64,000 bases of DNA, taken from positions 9,813,122 through 9,877,121 of the forward strand of contig NC_087377.1 of the NCBI RefSeq assembly GCF_963675165.1, given 5' to 3'. The stretch comes from Halichondria panicea. Its lineage: Eukaryota > Porifera > Demospongiae > Suberitida > Halichondriidae. The translations under genes and the position numbers were made by a program. Position 1 is the first letter of the stretch; each line of letters opens with the position of its first letter. Shown one piece after another: positions 13,517-27,900 of the stretch. The notes under the pieces were generated by a model. That model saw only the letters and a list, made by a program, of their open reading frames with translations, was not told the origin of the DNA and did no database searches.

Positions 13517-14120
13517 CAAAATTGTTTGCTAAACACGAACTAGCCACAAATATATAAGCCATAACTCTAGACAGAAGCTTTTTGTTTCAAATCCACAAAT
13601 CAAAAGCAAAGCTATTACTTGTATCTGTATTGCAACCATAGAACATTTCCAACAATAATGCAAAATTGTTTGCTAAATACGAACTAGCCACAAATATATA
13701 AGCCATAACTCTAGACAGAAGCTTTTTGGTTCAAATCCACGAATCAAATAAACTAAAAGCAAAGCTATTACTTGTATCTGTATTGCAACCATAGAACATT
13801 TCCAACAATAATGCAAAATTGTTTGCTAAACACGAACTAGCCACAAATATATAAGCCATAACTCTAGACAGAAGCTTTTTGTTTCAAATCCACGAATCAA
13901 ATAAACTAAAAGCAAAGCTATTACTTGTATCTGTATTGCAACCATAGAACATTTCCAACAATAATGCAAAATTGTTTGCTAAACACGAACTAGCCACAAA
14001 TATATAAGCCATAACTCTAGACAGAAGCTTTTTGTTTCAAATCCACGAATCAAATAAACTAAAAGCAAAGCTATTACTTGTATCTGTATTGCAACCATAG
14101 AACATTTCCAACAATAATGC
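13517..14120. repeat. 153-bp tandem satellite, about four copies
   Basis: Units begin with aaaattgtttgctaaacacg and end with catttccaacaataatgc. Starts are near 13517, 13661, 13814 and 13967; units 2-4 are about 153 bp, and the first is 9 bp shorter through loss of part of aatcaaataaactaaaagc. Copies differ at only a few positions, so the array is young. An open frame overlapping its right edge is probably chance. Confidence 0.9.
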
Positions 14121-17100
14121 ACTGACCACACACAAACACACTATACGTATATATATGCCTCCGACGTGCATGCCCATGCATTGATGTATATTGATGGTAT
14201 TGGATGTTACCAGGATAAAGAAGTTGAGAGTTAGTATAACTAATAGTATTAGGGCTCTGAACACATTGACACTCCCTTCACATACATGCATAACTGTTTG
14301 CTAACATTAGCTTTACCATAAACTGTGCACTCCCATTCGACTAACATGCACACTGTCACTTACTTAGCACAGACTATCTTGCCACATTATACTTCCTCTC
14401 CAGTAGTACAAACTCACCTCATATAGTTATCCACTGGCTCATCCTTCAACCAGTGCTCCCCATCCTGCACATGTGTGGGCGTGTGGAGGGAGTGGTTAAA
14501 GGTAAATGCACTGTAAATACGTAAATAGGTTGGAAATATACTTTTGGTTTGGAAACAAACTTAAAGAGTTCTACTTTTGCATTTGAAATGATATGGGGTG
14601 TATTAAGGAGTAGCATGCATACTTACTTTGTGGTACATGATTAAAAATAATAATAGCAAACATTTTCCACCTTAGGGTTTAGCCAGATAGAAATTATAAC
14701 GAGACGTTCTGGATTAATTAATTATCAACCCTCACTGGCACATGGACCAACAAAGTGACCCAAGCCGGTAATGGGGGCCACTATAATTATTGATTAGGTA
14801 CTTAATCGCATGTTGTCCTATTATTCACTGTGATTCGTAGAGTGGATTAATCAATCGCATATCAGTAATTAACGTCATTAACGACGTGCAATTACTGCCT
14901 TGACGACGTGTAGCTCTAGTTCAACGTGCAAGTTTAGGATTCTTAGCTTTTATACAACAACGAAGCTTTAACATTGAAATCTGCCAATATTAAAACTAAT
15001 AATTTGTCGTGTGGAGGCATCCAGGTGAATAGACTCACATGTCACACACAAATAAACTAACCAACGGACTACTATACCGCCCACACGCGCCTCGGGTAAT
15101 GAATGTTGTTCACGAGTCTCAGCTCTCAACGGTGCAGCTAGCAAGCTAGACAACGCCCATTTTTTCCAGCTGTAGAAAGTAAGCGGCACCATAATTTACC
15201 ATTTTTAAGGCGCCACATTAAAATAATTAGGTTGGTAAAGGTGGCTCTATTAGGAGGTTGATAAATTAGTTTCGAGGCTGGATGGCGCATCTTTAGAGGG
15301 GCGCCTTCTAATTGGAGGTAAAAAACAGTTTTGAAAATGGACTGTGCATGCAGCTCTTGGTCTTCCAACAGGCCTATATGTACGTAGGTTGCACAGTTTG
15401 TTTTGGCTTGGGGGCTGCCCAAAATGTGGAAGGAATAATTCTGTGATCTGTTTGCTCATTTTACCTCTATTTACCACTTTATGCCGCATCTTTAGAGGGT
15501 CGCCTAAAAAGAGCTTATATTATGGTAGGCGCTAGGCACCAGCTGGGCTAAACGCAAATTTTGCCACTCAAGTGAATTATTTTTTTGGGCGCTGTACTGA
15601 ATTACATCATGGTATGGTAGTGCTACATAGACTGACATGCATGCATCACAATGGACTCGAGTAAGGCAATGTATTGTATAGTACAACAGACTTCAAAAAC
15701 AAGCCTTGCAGCTGTTACCTTTTTTGAATTCCTAGCCAAGTGTCCACATATGTCTTTGCTTTGCTTGTGATGTATCATCCATAGTGATAGATCTAGTGTC
15801 TCTATGCGCTATGCTGTCCTGGGATGTACAAATTCTCTATCAAACCACAGCCACAGCAGAGCCACGAGGTTAATTCTTGCACATGCCCATGAATGAAAAC
15901 ATGGCGTCTATAGATAGGCTTGTGAGTAAGCATCACCAGGAGATAGCTGAACTTTATAATGATAGAAGTGATCTGAGTGGATGATTATAACTGGAAAGTG
16001 CAGTGTGAGAGTATTAAATACTAAGGTTTGGCAAATCTGGTGTTGACTAGACTATGTCTTGTTCTAGATGATTATTAACTTTCACATTCTTTCATTCCAG
16101 AATCCTTGCTATTAAGATATGAAAACGAAGGACGGCTATAAAGTGTCAGACGTACACTGAGTGGTCAACTCATCACAGGCATGCAGAGATCACGGAATGC
16201 ATGGGAGCTGTAGATCTACTAACTACAGTATTGTGGATATTGAGTTCAAGAAATTATTTTGGAGGATGAGGCTTAGCCTCTAGCCTCGATCATCGACACC
16301 ATGGAAGACAGTCTTTTGGTGAAGGTAAAACAACTGTAGGTATATACAAAAAGGTGCATGGGCTGTAATCATTATTTTTGTCATTCTTATCGTCCCCCAA
16401 CACATGCATGCACTGAATTCTATTTGCGTTGAGAATGGCCCCAGGAGTTATGTGGTCAATTATGGCTTCATTTACATTTAGTCTTTTTCTGGTTCACTGG
16501 TATATGCCATGGACTTTTAACGTAGCTGGTTCTATGATATGCATACAGTAAACTATGACAAAGTTGTGGCATCATTAAAAGGACCATTCTTTAGTGCGGT
16601 ACATTGTCTTGTACACAACTTTGTTGTTTCATTATTCATTTTTGGGTTGTGCGTAATTATATAATTGGGTACAAGTTCTGTTCACATGTTGTTTACATCA
16701 GAGCCGTGCTGCTGGTTGGGTTATACTGTGAGTGTCATGCATAATTATATTTGTCCCATAATTAAACACTTATAGAGCTGCATGGAATAGTTTAAATTCA
16801 AGTTGAGCAGTGAGTCCTAGCTATAATGTCTATATAATTATGGGCATGCATGTAAACTGGTTTGAAGGTTTTGACTGTTGCACTCTGTGTGTCTCATGTG
16901 AATAGCATTTTGTAAGACATCTACTTGCAAAACATGTCATTTACTGATTGGCGTGCATGTGAGTTATTCACATGCATAATATAGCTGACGGTTCGAACCG
17001 TCAAGTGAATTGGTAGTGACAAATTGCAATTATTATAACTTTTTCTCCTGACAACAAATGCTGCATGCATGGTGATCTGCCACACAGGTCTAAGTAGTAC

Positions 17101-17880
17101 AAGGATTCCATGCAAAGGTCCTCATTTTATTAACCTGAGGCTATATATACATAATTATATAAAGCATACACCAGATTGCAAAATTGCAATAATTATAGTC
17201 ACACTATAACAATGTATCTCTGATTGGCTGCTTCCATAACTTGGCCCTTGGTCAAAAACATTCACTATGTATCATGCACAGCATGCAGACACACTAAGTT
17301 TGCACCCATATATAAACTATCCATATCAAGACTTTCATGCTGAGTGTTTGTTCATTTTAAGAGGATGTACAAAAGGTATCACTATATGGGGGGGGGGGGG
17401 GGAGTTTGGCTTTTCACCTCTCATTCTATCAGACTCAATGAAAGCACCACGGGTGGTGATGCCTCGGTGGAAGCTTTTTCGACATATAAAGCTATAAAAC
17501 AATGATTGTTGCTTAAAAGGACGTTATACAGTTACTGTACAGCTATAGTTTAATTTTCAAACTTATAATAATAATTATAATAGGGGCCAAAAAGTAAAGC
17601 CGACAGCCTTCAATTTTGCCAATATTCATGCAGATCAGATGCGATACTTACATTATGTAAGATGACTCCTACTGGACTACATGCATGTACACAAGTTGCA
17701 TGAATGATACCTTATTTCATCGTGCCATAGTGATACAATTCAATTAAACTTGTTTTGAATGAACTGTATAGACAGAACAGGAACCAACTATACCATTTTT
17801 GGAGTCCTAAACATAATATTATTATTGTGGTGGCACTGCATGTAAACACATACAACTTCAACTACTGTAAACACAACATA
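14121..17880. other. Intergenic, repeat-rich, no convincing gene
   Basis: Holds repeat fragments, for example an ggcgcc...tttagaggg pair near 15210-15500 and a copy of the GAAAGCACC family at 17368-17497 with a 15-nt G run. Short ATG frames near 15889 and 16301 lack a supported downstream exon. Confidence 0.4.
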
Positions 17881-18225
17881 ATGCGTACTAATTACAACGC
17901 CACTAACAATTTATTATGATTTTCCAGTGGCACACAAAACCTATAAAATTCCAGTTTGGCGTTTATAATTATTACAATGATGCTTAGCAATAGAACGTAT
18001 AGAATACTAGTTGCTGGTTATTATAGATCAGTTGTACATGCATGTGACCTCGATTTAAGGCTGTATTTCACCTATACATCAGCAAATAATAATTTATACT
18101 TTTCTTTGCGCTCAATTAGTGTTTGCGATTATACGCCCAGTTCCCTAATAATCTTAAACTTCTTGCAGAAAAGCTAGGGTGGGCGTATTTATTAGTTTTA
18201 ACACTTAGACTTAATTACTGGTCAT

Positions 18226-18510
18226 TGTTTAGTTACAATAGTTTGTGTTAGGAATGTTTATTAGTAATTATCTCTGTTGAGTTTCCTGGAGCAGAGCCTC
18301 CCTTATAGTAGTCTTTTGTTTTGTACTATAGTTCTTTGTTGTAAAGAGGCCCTGCGCGTCTCTGTGCACTATACCCTGCATGCATGTTATGTTTTGTCAG
18401 TGTCTTTCTGTGATCTCTATTGTTACCTGAAACTCTGTCTAGTTCAACTTGCTCGTCGCTTACTAGCTATAGCTCAAACTGCTGTGCATCAGATCTCTTG
18501 CCAATAGTAT
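18226..18510 (+). mobile_element. Internally deleted copy of the 61-62 kb element
   Basis: The left part (gttaggaatgtttattag, then tggagcagagcctccc) matches 61265-61320, and the right part (aggccctgcgcgtctctgtg, tgttttgtcagtg, cttactagctatag) matches 62090-62215. The spliced coding region lying between those parts at 61-62 kb is absent here. This is the pattern of a non-autonomous deletion derivative. A related 3' motif, ttccagtggcacacaaaac, lies just upstream at 17920-17965. Confidence 0.55.
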
Positions 18511-18927
18511 TTTCTCGAGGGTACGGTGTGTGCTATGTGTGCTTGTCATGTTTGTGGTTTTATTGCATCTGGTGTGGTTGGTTTTAATTAACAGGAAATG
18601 AGATTTACAGGAAGTGGTGTCACTTTGATACCCTTCCCTCAGTGACAAACCAGAAACATGAATTTCATTAATAGTGGGCCTCAATACTAGGAAACTTGAA
18701 AAGCAAGAAGTTTGGCCAGTTGCTGGTGTTTTTTTGCTGCACAGGTGAGCCTCGATTTCAGGCCTATATACTCTATAAGTAGATCCAATTATAGCCGGAA
18801 CAATTATATTTTAGCTGCATGTGTTAAGTTGTATTTATATTATAGCTATAGCATCTGTAGTTGAGTTTGTGCCATTCAGTGCCTCCCCTCATTCTTATCT
18901 CTTTAATGTCCACAGGTTGTTAATGAC

Positions 18928-21900
18928 ATGAGGCTATTAATAGGTGCCATAATATGTCTACTTGCAACGCTCCAGGAAGCCGTCTCCCAAGACGTACGTT
19001 GCAGCCACTGTATACTACAACCTCGATTATCCGGCCCTCCATTATCCGGAACCTCGATTATCCGGCTTGAAAATATTCTTTTTTTTAATGGGCGTGTCCC
19101 TTAAATGCGCGCATGCGCATTGCAGCTGTTACCATGGAGATAGGCCTGCTTATCTTCTGCGCGTGCGTAGACAACCATGCGGCACTGCTGTTTATCAATT
19201 AAGGGGGTGGATCAAGGTATGGTTTATCTATTCGATTATCCGTTATCCGGCCTGCCTCTGGAACGAAGGTGTCTGGATAATCGAGGTTTTACTGTATTGA
19301 GCTATAAGGCCACACCAAATTAATCTTATGTTGTAGTAGTCATGATCATAGTTCAAATTGGCCACGTGATCTATCAAAACGTAGTGAGGCAGTGACTTGT
19401 TATGGTGTTGTGTGACTCTGTTAGTGGGTTTTTATAATGAATTTAATTTCTACCGGGTCTATTATTGGTGATAGTTTGTGGCTTCACTAATCTAAGGCCT
19501 TAGGCTAAATTCCCAATTATTATACTAAGGCGTAGCTGCACGAGGAATACGGTAAAGCTGTTCATGTGTGTGCATAATTATAGCCTCGTTTGATGACTAC
19601 TATGAATCTATGTGCTAATTATTGTTGTTGGCAGTAGGTGAGGCAGCTTGGCAGCCAACACAGGAAGATGCATCACACACACTGCACCTAATCCAGGTCA
19701 CGTGCACTGAGTAGTAAGCATAATAAAACGACCACTAATTCCATTTGCGCAAACATTGGCGGATAGGAAGCTATCTAGGAACACAAACAAACATGCACAA
19801 CACCTCAGAATTAGCCCTTTGTTTACTCACAGCTAAATCGCTTCTGACATAATCTGAACCACCTGGGTTAATTGGCTAATCCGGATTACAACCCAGTTTA
19901 CTCGAACGCGGATAGATTTAATCTGAATTTCAACTCAGATTAAAGGCCTCGTGTAAACCGGGTGTGCATTTGTGTCTGTTCTCGACCTAAATTGCCGACA
20001 CCCTTAACCTCCGCAAGCATCCTGTTTGTTGAAGAATGTCTATGGCCCAGTCCACACTCTTAGCTGAAACCTGTGTTGTCAACCCAGGGTTTAATAGTAA
20101 TATATATTATCCTGGTCTTCGTCTGTTTATCCTTGCGGATCTCTGATTCCGTCTCAATTTCTAAAACTACCTCTTGAGGTCTGTGGTCTCACCACATTGA
20201 AGGTAGAACCTCCTGATCTTTTTGCCAATCTAACGGCTGATGTCCACCTAATCGCCACCAAGTCACGAAAGTAAAGTTAAAAGTGCAACGTCTACTTGGT
20301 GAAAGAATTATCAAATCCAACAAACCTCCCTGGAGGGCTCAAGTTGTGGTTACCCACAATGAAAACCACAAGAATTAAGAGAATAGTTATTGACTACTCG
20401 CAAACTATTTCACTCTTCTGTATGCTTTTCCCTTACCCCAAATTGACGACACTGTCTATTCTATATAGCCCAATATCGTGGTTTTTAGCACCATCGATCT
20501 ACGCAGTGCATAACATTAGGTAAGGAAAATGCAAACCTTGCACGGCCTTCCAAGCTGGTGATGCATTGTATTAGCTCACACGTATCATCAAGTACCCTTT
20601 GGGGTAACGAACGGAGTGAAGTGTTTTCAAAGAATCGTGGCTGATGAAAGTGAAACGCCTAGCTACCTTTACAACCGTAACCATAATTATGTGGAAAGAC
20701 TCAAGAAGAGCACTACGAAAATATAAAATGTACCCACCTAGCCAAAAATGCCAAAAGTGTTTTAAAACTGGCTATATTTAGTTACATAGTCAAGGAAGGA
20801 GAAGCCAGATCAGACCCTGAACCCCTATAGTTACAACCCCTTTTGTAGCTCTCTCGGCTTGTAGATTTTCCAGTAGCCAGGATAATTTTTCATTCTTATA
20901 CGACTTTCTTCCTGTTTTGAATGCGGCAGACGGTTACTAGCCTCGTTCCCCGCTCGACTTTTCTCTTTGAACGCTAGGTCGAAAAGAGCTAGGGCCTGGT
21001 ACTTATTGCATGGGTGATAGTGCGCATGCGCTTCAAATTACCGAGAATAATATGGGTAATGTACTACGGACGTTTTTAATTATAGTTCGTTTACTAAGAA
21101 TAATAATAATCTCCATGACTGAGTTCTGTGAAGCTGTGGCTTATTGTCTAGAAGGCTCACTCTAGTGTGAAGCCAGAAGAGGCTCTCATCTACATGATGG
21201 TCATGTAGCCGGGTTGTCTATGCAAGTAGCAGTTGGAAGCTCCATAGACTTGCCATATAGCCTGTACGAAACCAAGCTCAAGACATCCTGACCATACAAC
21301 CATCATAAGAGGTAGATGAGAGCCTCTCCTGTGTGGGCTTTAGATTAGTGTTCTCAGAGAATGTTATCCGATGGACTAGAAACCTTCAATCGAACTTTCT
21401 ATCTACTTCCTTTAATCCACTTTCGTTCGTTGTGATGTCATTATTTTACTGAGCATAATTATACGTTGTTATCCAAAGCCCCCAGATACCAGGGGGATAT
21501 TAGCGCATGCGCAAGCAGTCGATACCAGGCCCACTTCCCTGAGTGAAGTGCAGCCCGGGATCAAGGCTAATTGTCCATAATTATGAGTTATTTCTTGTTT
21601 GTTTGTGTACCAGCTGATGTTGTCTCGCTCCCTTCCCTGTGTAGTGTGTGGAGACATGCCCTGCTGGTGAGGAATGGAACTCGAATGTGACTGTGGTGGA
21701 ACAGGGACAAACATTCCTGACATTAGAATGGGAAGTTGACCAACCCAGCACAGTATATTTAGTTCGATGGTTTCAAGAGAGAGTGTTTATAGGAAATGAC
21801 AATGTAAGTCTTTTGTAACGAGTTGCCCCCACATGCATTGCATAACCACCCCCACTCTATACTCCCCACAGACTACCGACCTGTTGTACACAATAAGCAA

Positions 21901-24900
21901 CCTAATGTCCAACACCCAGTACACGGTGACCATTTGTCGACAGATGGTGGCAGTCGACAACTGTGGCAACTGTAACCTGTGTGCCACCACTCTACAAGGT
22001 AGGGGTGTGTGTGTGTGCCGTTATGGGGGTCTTCATAATTATATAATGCTGCTCTGTGTCCCCACAGGTCCTCCGGATCCTCCAGGGGGAGTGGCTATTC
22101 AAGTGAACGGGCCCGACAGTATCTTGGTGATCTGGCAGCAACTGGGAGGTGGGGAGATGGTAGACATGTGGCACATCCTTTGCGTAGTCAGCGACACCGG
22201 AAAAATCGTCCATAACAGGTGAGTTTGAAACGTTTAAGAAAGGTATCTTGCCGTCTCACTAAGTACACTTCATAGCATGGTTGATCTGAGAAATAATTAC
22301 TCTAGCATGCCATATACCCCACTCCCCTCACAGCACACGGATTGCTCTCCAAATTACGATGTTCAAAAACCAAGATGTATTCCAGCTTACCCCTGAAACT
22401 ACCTATAATTGCTCAGTGGCTGCCTCCAACGCATTTGGCCTGGGGGAATACTCCCCTATTGCTCAGGGAATCACTTTGGCCAGAACTAGTGGGTAAACTA
22501 TGTACTGTTCTCCTAATTCTTATAAAGCATAGTTGGTAATTGAAATAAAATGAACTTTTACTATTCCAGCAGTCCCTGGATTGGTGAGTGATGTGAGGGT
22601 GTTTGTGTACCACCCATTATCGGAGGAGACCAGTCTCACTGGATTGGTGTTGTGGACTCCACCAGCTGGCTCCACTTGATGTCTACTCTGTCACCCTTAA
22701 TGTTGGTGGGAGCCCTGTTCCTTTGGTGAGATACTGTATACATAGAACTAGCTATACTCACTCGTGTAAGATACTCTGGGAGACTATATAATTATACTCA
22801 ATTCTCTTACCAAAATTCCTCCTCCAGGTGTATCAGCCCCCAGGCAATCTGTCCAGCCACGTCCTTGCCATACGAGATAGTAACACTCTGGCAGTGTCAT
22901 TCTTGCAGGAAGGCACTACCTATGATGTCCAGGTGTGGCATTACTAGCTGTGTCGTAAAATTTAAGATGTAGCTATACTCAGGTAGGTTAAGGCTGTTTT
23001 TTTCTTGAAATTGAAGAAAACGTGTACTATTAAAAACTACAATTTTTTGTAAAAAATCTCGTCAATTACACATTATTTTTCACAAATGTATTGTAAACAG
23101 GAATACCTTTCATCTGATAACATTATTACCATGGTTACTATCTTGGTATGTGCGTTAACTGTGACCAAATACAACTTACCTTAACAATAGTTTTGAATAC
23201 ACTGCCTCCAATACCAAGTTTTAGAAAGCTATATTATTGGTATCAAAAGAAAGCTCTTAGTGAGATATACTAGAAACAATCTGGATATTTGGTATGAACT
23301 CATTCTAGCTCTGATTACAGCAAATTTATTGAAAAAAATGCTAAAAAAATGTGAAAATTCATGATTTGTTTGCCTACTGTACAAAATACGTGAAAGCAGC
23401 CCTAAATATCCACTTGGTTTCTATTGCACTGTAGTAAGAGCTTTCTTTTGATACTAAGATTGTACCATGAAAGTGATTATTGGAGGCAGCGTTCTTTGGT
23501 TTAAGTAAATAGCAAGTTAACATACGCAACAAGGCAGTAACCATGGCAACGATGTTATCATCCTGATCCATTTTACGTATATAATATGAATCCCGAATAT
23601 AAAGGTACATATTGAAACCATTAGACAATGACAATGAATGGATTGCAATGCACCCTCATTTATGGCCCATATTTATGAAACGGCCTTAACCAACCTGAGT
23701 AGCCATGCATGTGTATGTACAAGTGGATTCTCTAGTTAGTGGTGTGCGTGATACAACTTACTGTATGTATAATAATTATGTGTTGTGTGTGTTCAGATCA
23801 CAGCGTTTAACCACCCCAGTGGGTCTGGCAACTCCTCTTTTCCTATCAACTTCACTCTCAATGGTGCGTTGACTAAATATATTCCCTGTGCTTTACCCAT
23901 TCAACCGTGCATCATGCATGTCTTCGTCAGGTCCGGACTATCCTCGTCAAGTACTGCTCCTGGACTCGGGGATGGCCCAGGTGGTTGGCATGAATACGAA
24001 TTTTGTCACTCCGCCCTTTGCGACTGAGCTTACTCACATTCTGGCTGACACCATTGCCAGAGAGGCGTATTACTACAGTAGTGGCTTGGACACTATCTTC
24101 AAGTCATCACTGCAATCTGGGGAGAGAGATGTGTGTTGGTTAAACATTTAAATATGTTTTTGCACATTAATATATAGCTGTTCTTTTGCAGTTGTGATGT
24201 CAATCTTTGATAATATCCCTCGATCCTCTCTGTTTGCAGATTCTCAAATTTATAGGCTCAAGTGTTAAGATGTTGTCTCTGGCGTATGACTGGGTCGCTA
24301 GGGTTGTGTACTATGCTGTAAAGACAACCAACAATCAGCTGGAGCTCTACAGCATACCTGTACTGGACAAAGATAGCAACGCACAGTTGTTTCCCTCCCT
24401 AGACTACACGCTCCCATCAAATACCACCTTCCAACTGACCATGGACCCTACATCAGGGTACGTAGTCAACACTGAGCTGCTCATTGAGAGCCGCAATAGT
24501 GAACAAGAAATTTTTTCAATCCATGCATGCAGGTTCCTGTATTGGATCCAGTCTGATCGCACCTCTGTACAGCTGTTCTCACTAGATCTCCGTCAGTCCA
24601 ACTCTACAAGGCCCACTAACCTCAGCACCACATCCCATCGGAGGAAACGCCAGTCTGCAGACCTCTCTTCACTCAACCTCACTCTCGTTCTTACCCTTGA
24701 TCCTATCACAAGGGACCTTTTAGTGGCTACCAGTAGTGGAAACATCCACTCTTGCAATACGACCTCAAGACAGTGCATGCGATTGGTGGATGCAGTCACA
24801 CTGGCGGGAGCCAATGACCCCTCAACCATAGGTGAATCTCAAGATTGTAATTTTAAAGTTAGCTTTTATTTGTACAACTAGTCTATGTATAGTCTCCATC

Positions 24901-27900
24901 CATGATAGCTCAGCTTGGTCTGTTCAGAGGCATCCTTCTTTAGCCTTGTGTGTTGGCTTTTAATATTCACTTTCTCCCCCTCCCCAGGACTACCTCCTAT
25001 GACCCTTGCAGCTGATGATCGCCACTTGTACTGGAGTGGAGGGTCGGGAGTGTTTGGGGTACTGAGGACTGACCCCACCTCTCTCATTATTGTGTCTTCG
25101 ACAGGCGCCCCTTTTATACTTACCCCCCTCAGCCCCGGAGCACAGCCACTTGGGCGTAAGTGTGTGTGAGGGGGGGGGGGGGATCTAGTGTACAATATGT
25201 ACATATCAAGCAATGAGTGCAGTTTCTGGTTATAGCTTAAAACTAGTACTAGTCACGCTTATGATGTATGCATTTTGCATACACACAGGACGCGAGTGTC
25301 TGTCTCCTCCATTGACTGTCATGATGAACCGGCCGATCCCTATGGTAGTAGACAAATCCAACACCACGTTGACTCTGGAGTGGGAGGAGCCAGTACTGTC
25401 ACCCGAGTGTAGCGATGTGTTTAGTTTCCCCCCTCTCAGCTACACTATTGTCGTTGCCAATCCTCAAATAAATCCATTTTTATTTCTTAATATGGTAAGG
25501 ACATGCACTTTCAATGTGACAGTTTGTTGATTGGCTGTTTGAATATAATTATATGCATGACAAGAAGAGTGTCCATATTGTAAGGAGGTTGTGTTCTAAA
25601 TTCAAAACACGTAAGTAACTAAGTGAAATTGCCTCATACCCTTCTGCAAGCAAAATTATTATTCAACATCCCCGTTTTAATTGCAAAGACAGAAGTAACA
25701 CGTAAGTAACCAAGTGAAATTGCCTCGTATACCCTTCTGCAAGCACACGGCAAAATGTTCAATGAACTAGTCTATAGAGCAACTACAATTACAACAGCTG
25801 ATAAAGAATGCAGACTATTCCAAAATGGCCGATTGCCTTGGCGATATTTCTCGACTCTATAATTTATGATGTTCTCATGCAAAACATTTCATTCATCTTG
25901 AAAACTTTGAATATGCTTGAGGTGCCAATTTATGAGCCATATTTCCCTGAGGTGCCAATTTATGAGCCATATTTCCCTGAGGTGCCAATTTATGACCATT
26001 TAATTATTATTATAATACACGTATATATATACACAACATTAAACCATAATGATACACAGTACAACAAGATTATTCTGTTGAAGTGGTGGTCTGCAACAGT
26101 ATATAAGCGTTTAAAACTTGAGATTGCGGTGGCTTGAACTTGCTCTGAGAGCTGATTCTCTGATGGTAAAAAGAAGTTAGAATTAATGTTGATGACATCA
26201 GTCTGGCAAATAGTTGCACCAGTATAGGTGCTCTCTATCTGTGCATGTCGCTCTTTGAGCAAGTCCCCTGGGAAGATTCGATTATTCTTGAAGTTTTACA
26301 TTGTGCTTGAGTTTCGCCTTTCGCTGCTAGTACTGGGAGGTTGAAGACATCAACTTAGTATATATAATAGGTCATTGTATAGTTCCACTCCCACTGCTTT
26401 GCGCACATTCTGAGTGCTATAGTGCGCTTACAATCTTTTCTAGGTGGGGGTCCCAAACTTGACAGGCACATTCCAGATGAGGTTAAAACCAGTGTCAGAT
26501 ATAGTTTGATTGGTGTGTTGAGATTCGAGTAGTGGTAGTACAGGTATAGTCTTACTCTATAGGCCTACCGGTTTCCTTACCTTATAGCATTGTTTCTTAA
26601 TGTGGGTTGACCAGCTACTTAATTTTTGTCCTCCCCTAAATATACACAATATACACACACAGGGATTAACTTACGGCACACAGTTTGAACTGACAGGGCT
26701 CATGCCCTTTTCCGAGTATTCTGTAAGTTTGATTGCTACAAACCTGTTCACCCAACGAAGATTTTTCTCTGACAATCAGCTCGGAATCTTTTTGACGGGT
26801 GAAAGCACTCGTACTCTTTCAGGAGGTAGGACGTCATACACATCACACACACACACACACACACACACATGCATGCACACACACAGTTCCTGACGCCCCC
26901 ACCATTCTCAGTACCAATGTATTTGGTACTTCCAGTGTAGAGCTTAATTGGACTCGTGGGGCTATAAGAGGCAATGAAGATACTGTTAGCTACTTTGTTC
27001 TTTCGGAGACTGGTCAGGGGACAGCTGTCATGAATGAGATCATCATCGTGGAGAGCTTCGTAGGGATACCACCTGGCAGTGACCATGAGTTACAGGTAAG
27101 TATTAATTTATCATTTCCCACATAATTATGACCTATAATTATAGTCTCTCTCATGCATGGCTAGTGATGTGTGCTGAATGGGTATAATAATTATGTACAT
27201 GCATATGCATGTGCATGTTCACTGTTTATTTGCAGGTGTTGGTGTCTAACGGAGTGTTCAACAGCTCAGCTGCTTGGGTCCGTGTGTCATTCTGGCGACT
27301 GGCACCCCGCCCCTTTTCAGAGTCTGTATCAAACTCCGCCCTTACTGCACGGCTCACATTAGAGCCAGTTACCCACTCCGACATTACGAGTGTTGCTGTA
27401 CAGGTATAGGTGCTCATTGTGTGTATACTGTTTCATAAATTAACTTATGGTGGATAGAAACGTTTATGTGTGTATGTGTAGTGTACAATAATAACGATGA
27501 CATAGTATGTACAGAGATTGTATGTGTACAGGGTCACCCCCATGCATGCATGAGCACTTCAGTAGAAAGCCAGTGTATATATACAGCAGTATAGAACCTC
27601 TGAATAAAGCAAAATTTGTGAGTAGAATTTTTGTCCTTTTTTCGGGGTTGTTCTCTGGTGGGAGGTCCATTCAATTTGTCATATCAACGACTTTTAGCAT
27701 GTACATATAGTGTGTATGAAATCCAAGATAAATAAAGCTGCAGATATGAAATGTGGGTGTGGTTCCCTGGTTGTCTGTAATAAGAGGCAGTTTTGCACAG
27801 AGTTAGTCAGTTGGGAGCATGAAGCTTGTCCGCTGTCCCGAATCAAGAAGGTTTGCTCGTAGGAGATTGCTTTTGTGTACTTATAATTATAGTGATTTCA

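Noticed and set aside
14037-14291. 84-codon minus-strand frame with hydrophobic stretch
   Set aside because: Overlaps the end of the 153-bp satellite and has no domain or splice support.
15889-15984. Short ATG frame reading MNENMASIDRLVSKHHQEIAE
   Set aside because: It looks protein-like and has a second in-frame Met, but it ends after 31 codons, no good donor follows and no partner exon was found.
16301-16325. Possible first exon, accATGG with MEDSLLVK then gtaaaa
   Set aside because: A good start context and donor alone are too little; no in-phase downstream exon could be identified.
18962-19300. 112-codon plus-strand frame over the pogo-like element
   Set aside because: It is read through the MITE and the end of the signal-peptide exon in another frame.
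25808-26137. 109-codon frame with EVPIYEPYFP repeats
   Set aside because: It lies in an intron of RTK A and the repeat is a 30-bp DNA tandem; no acceptor or donor fits the receptor frame.
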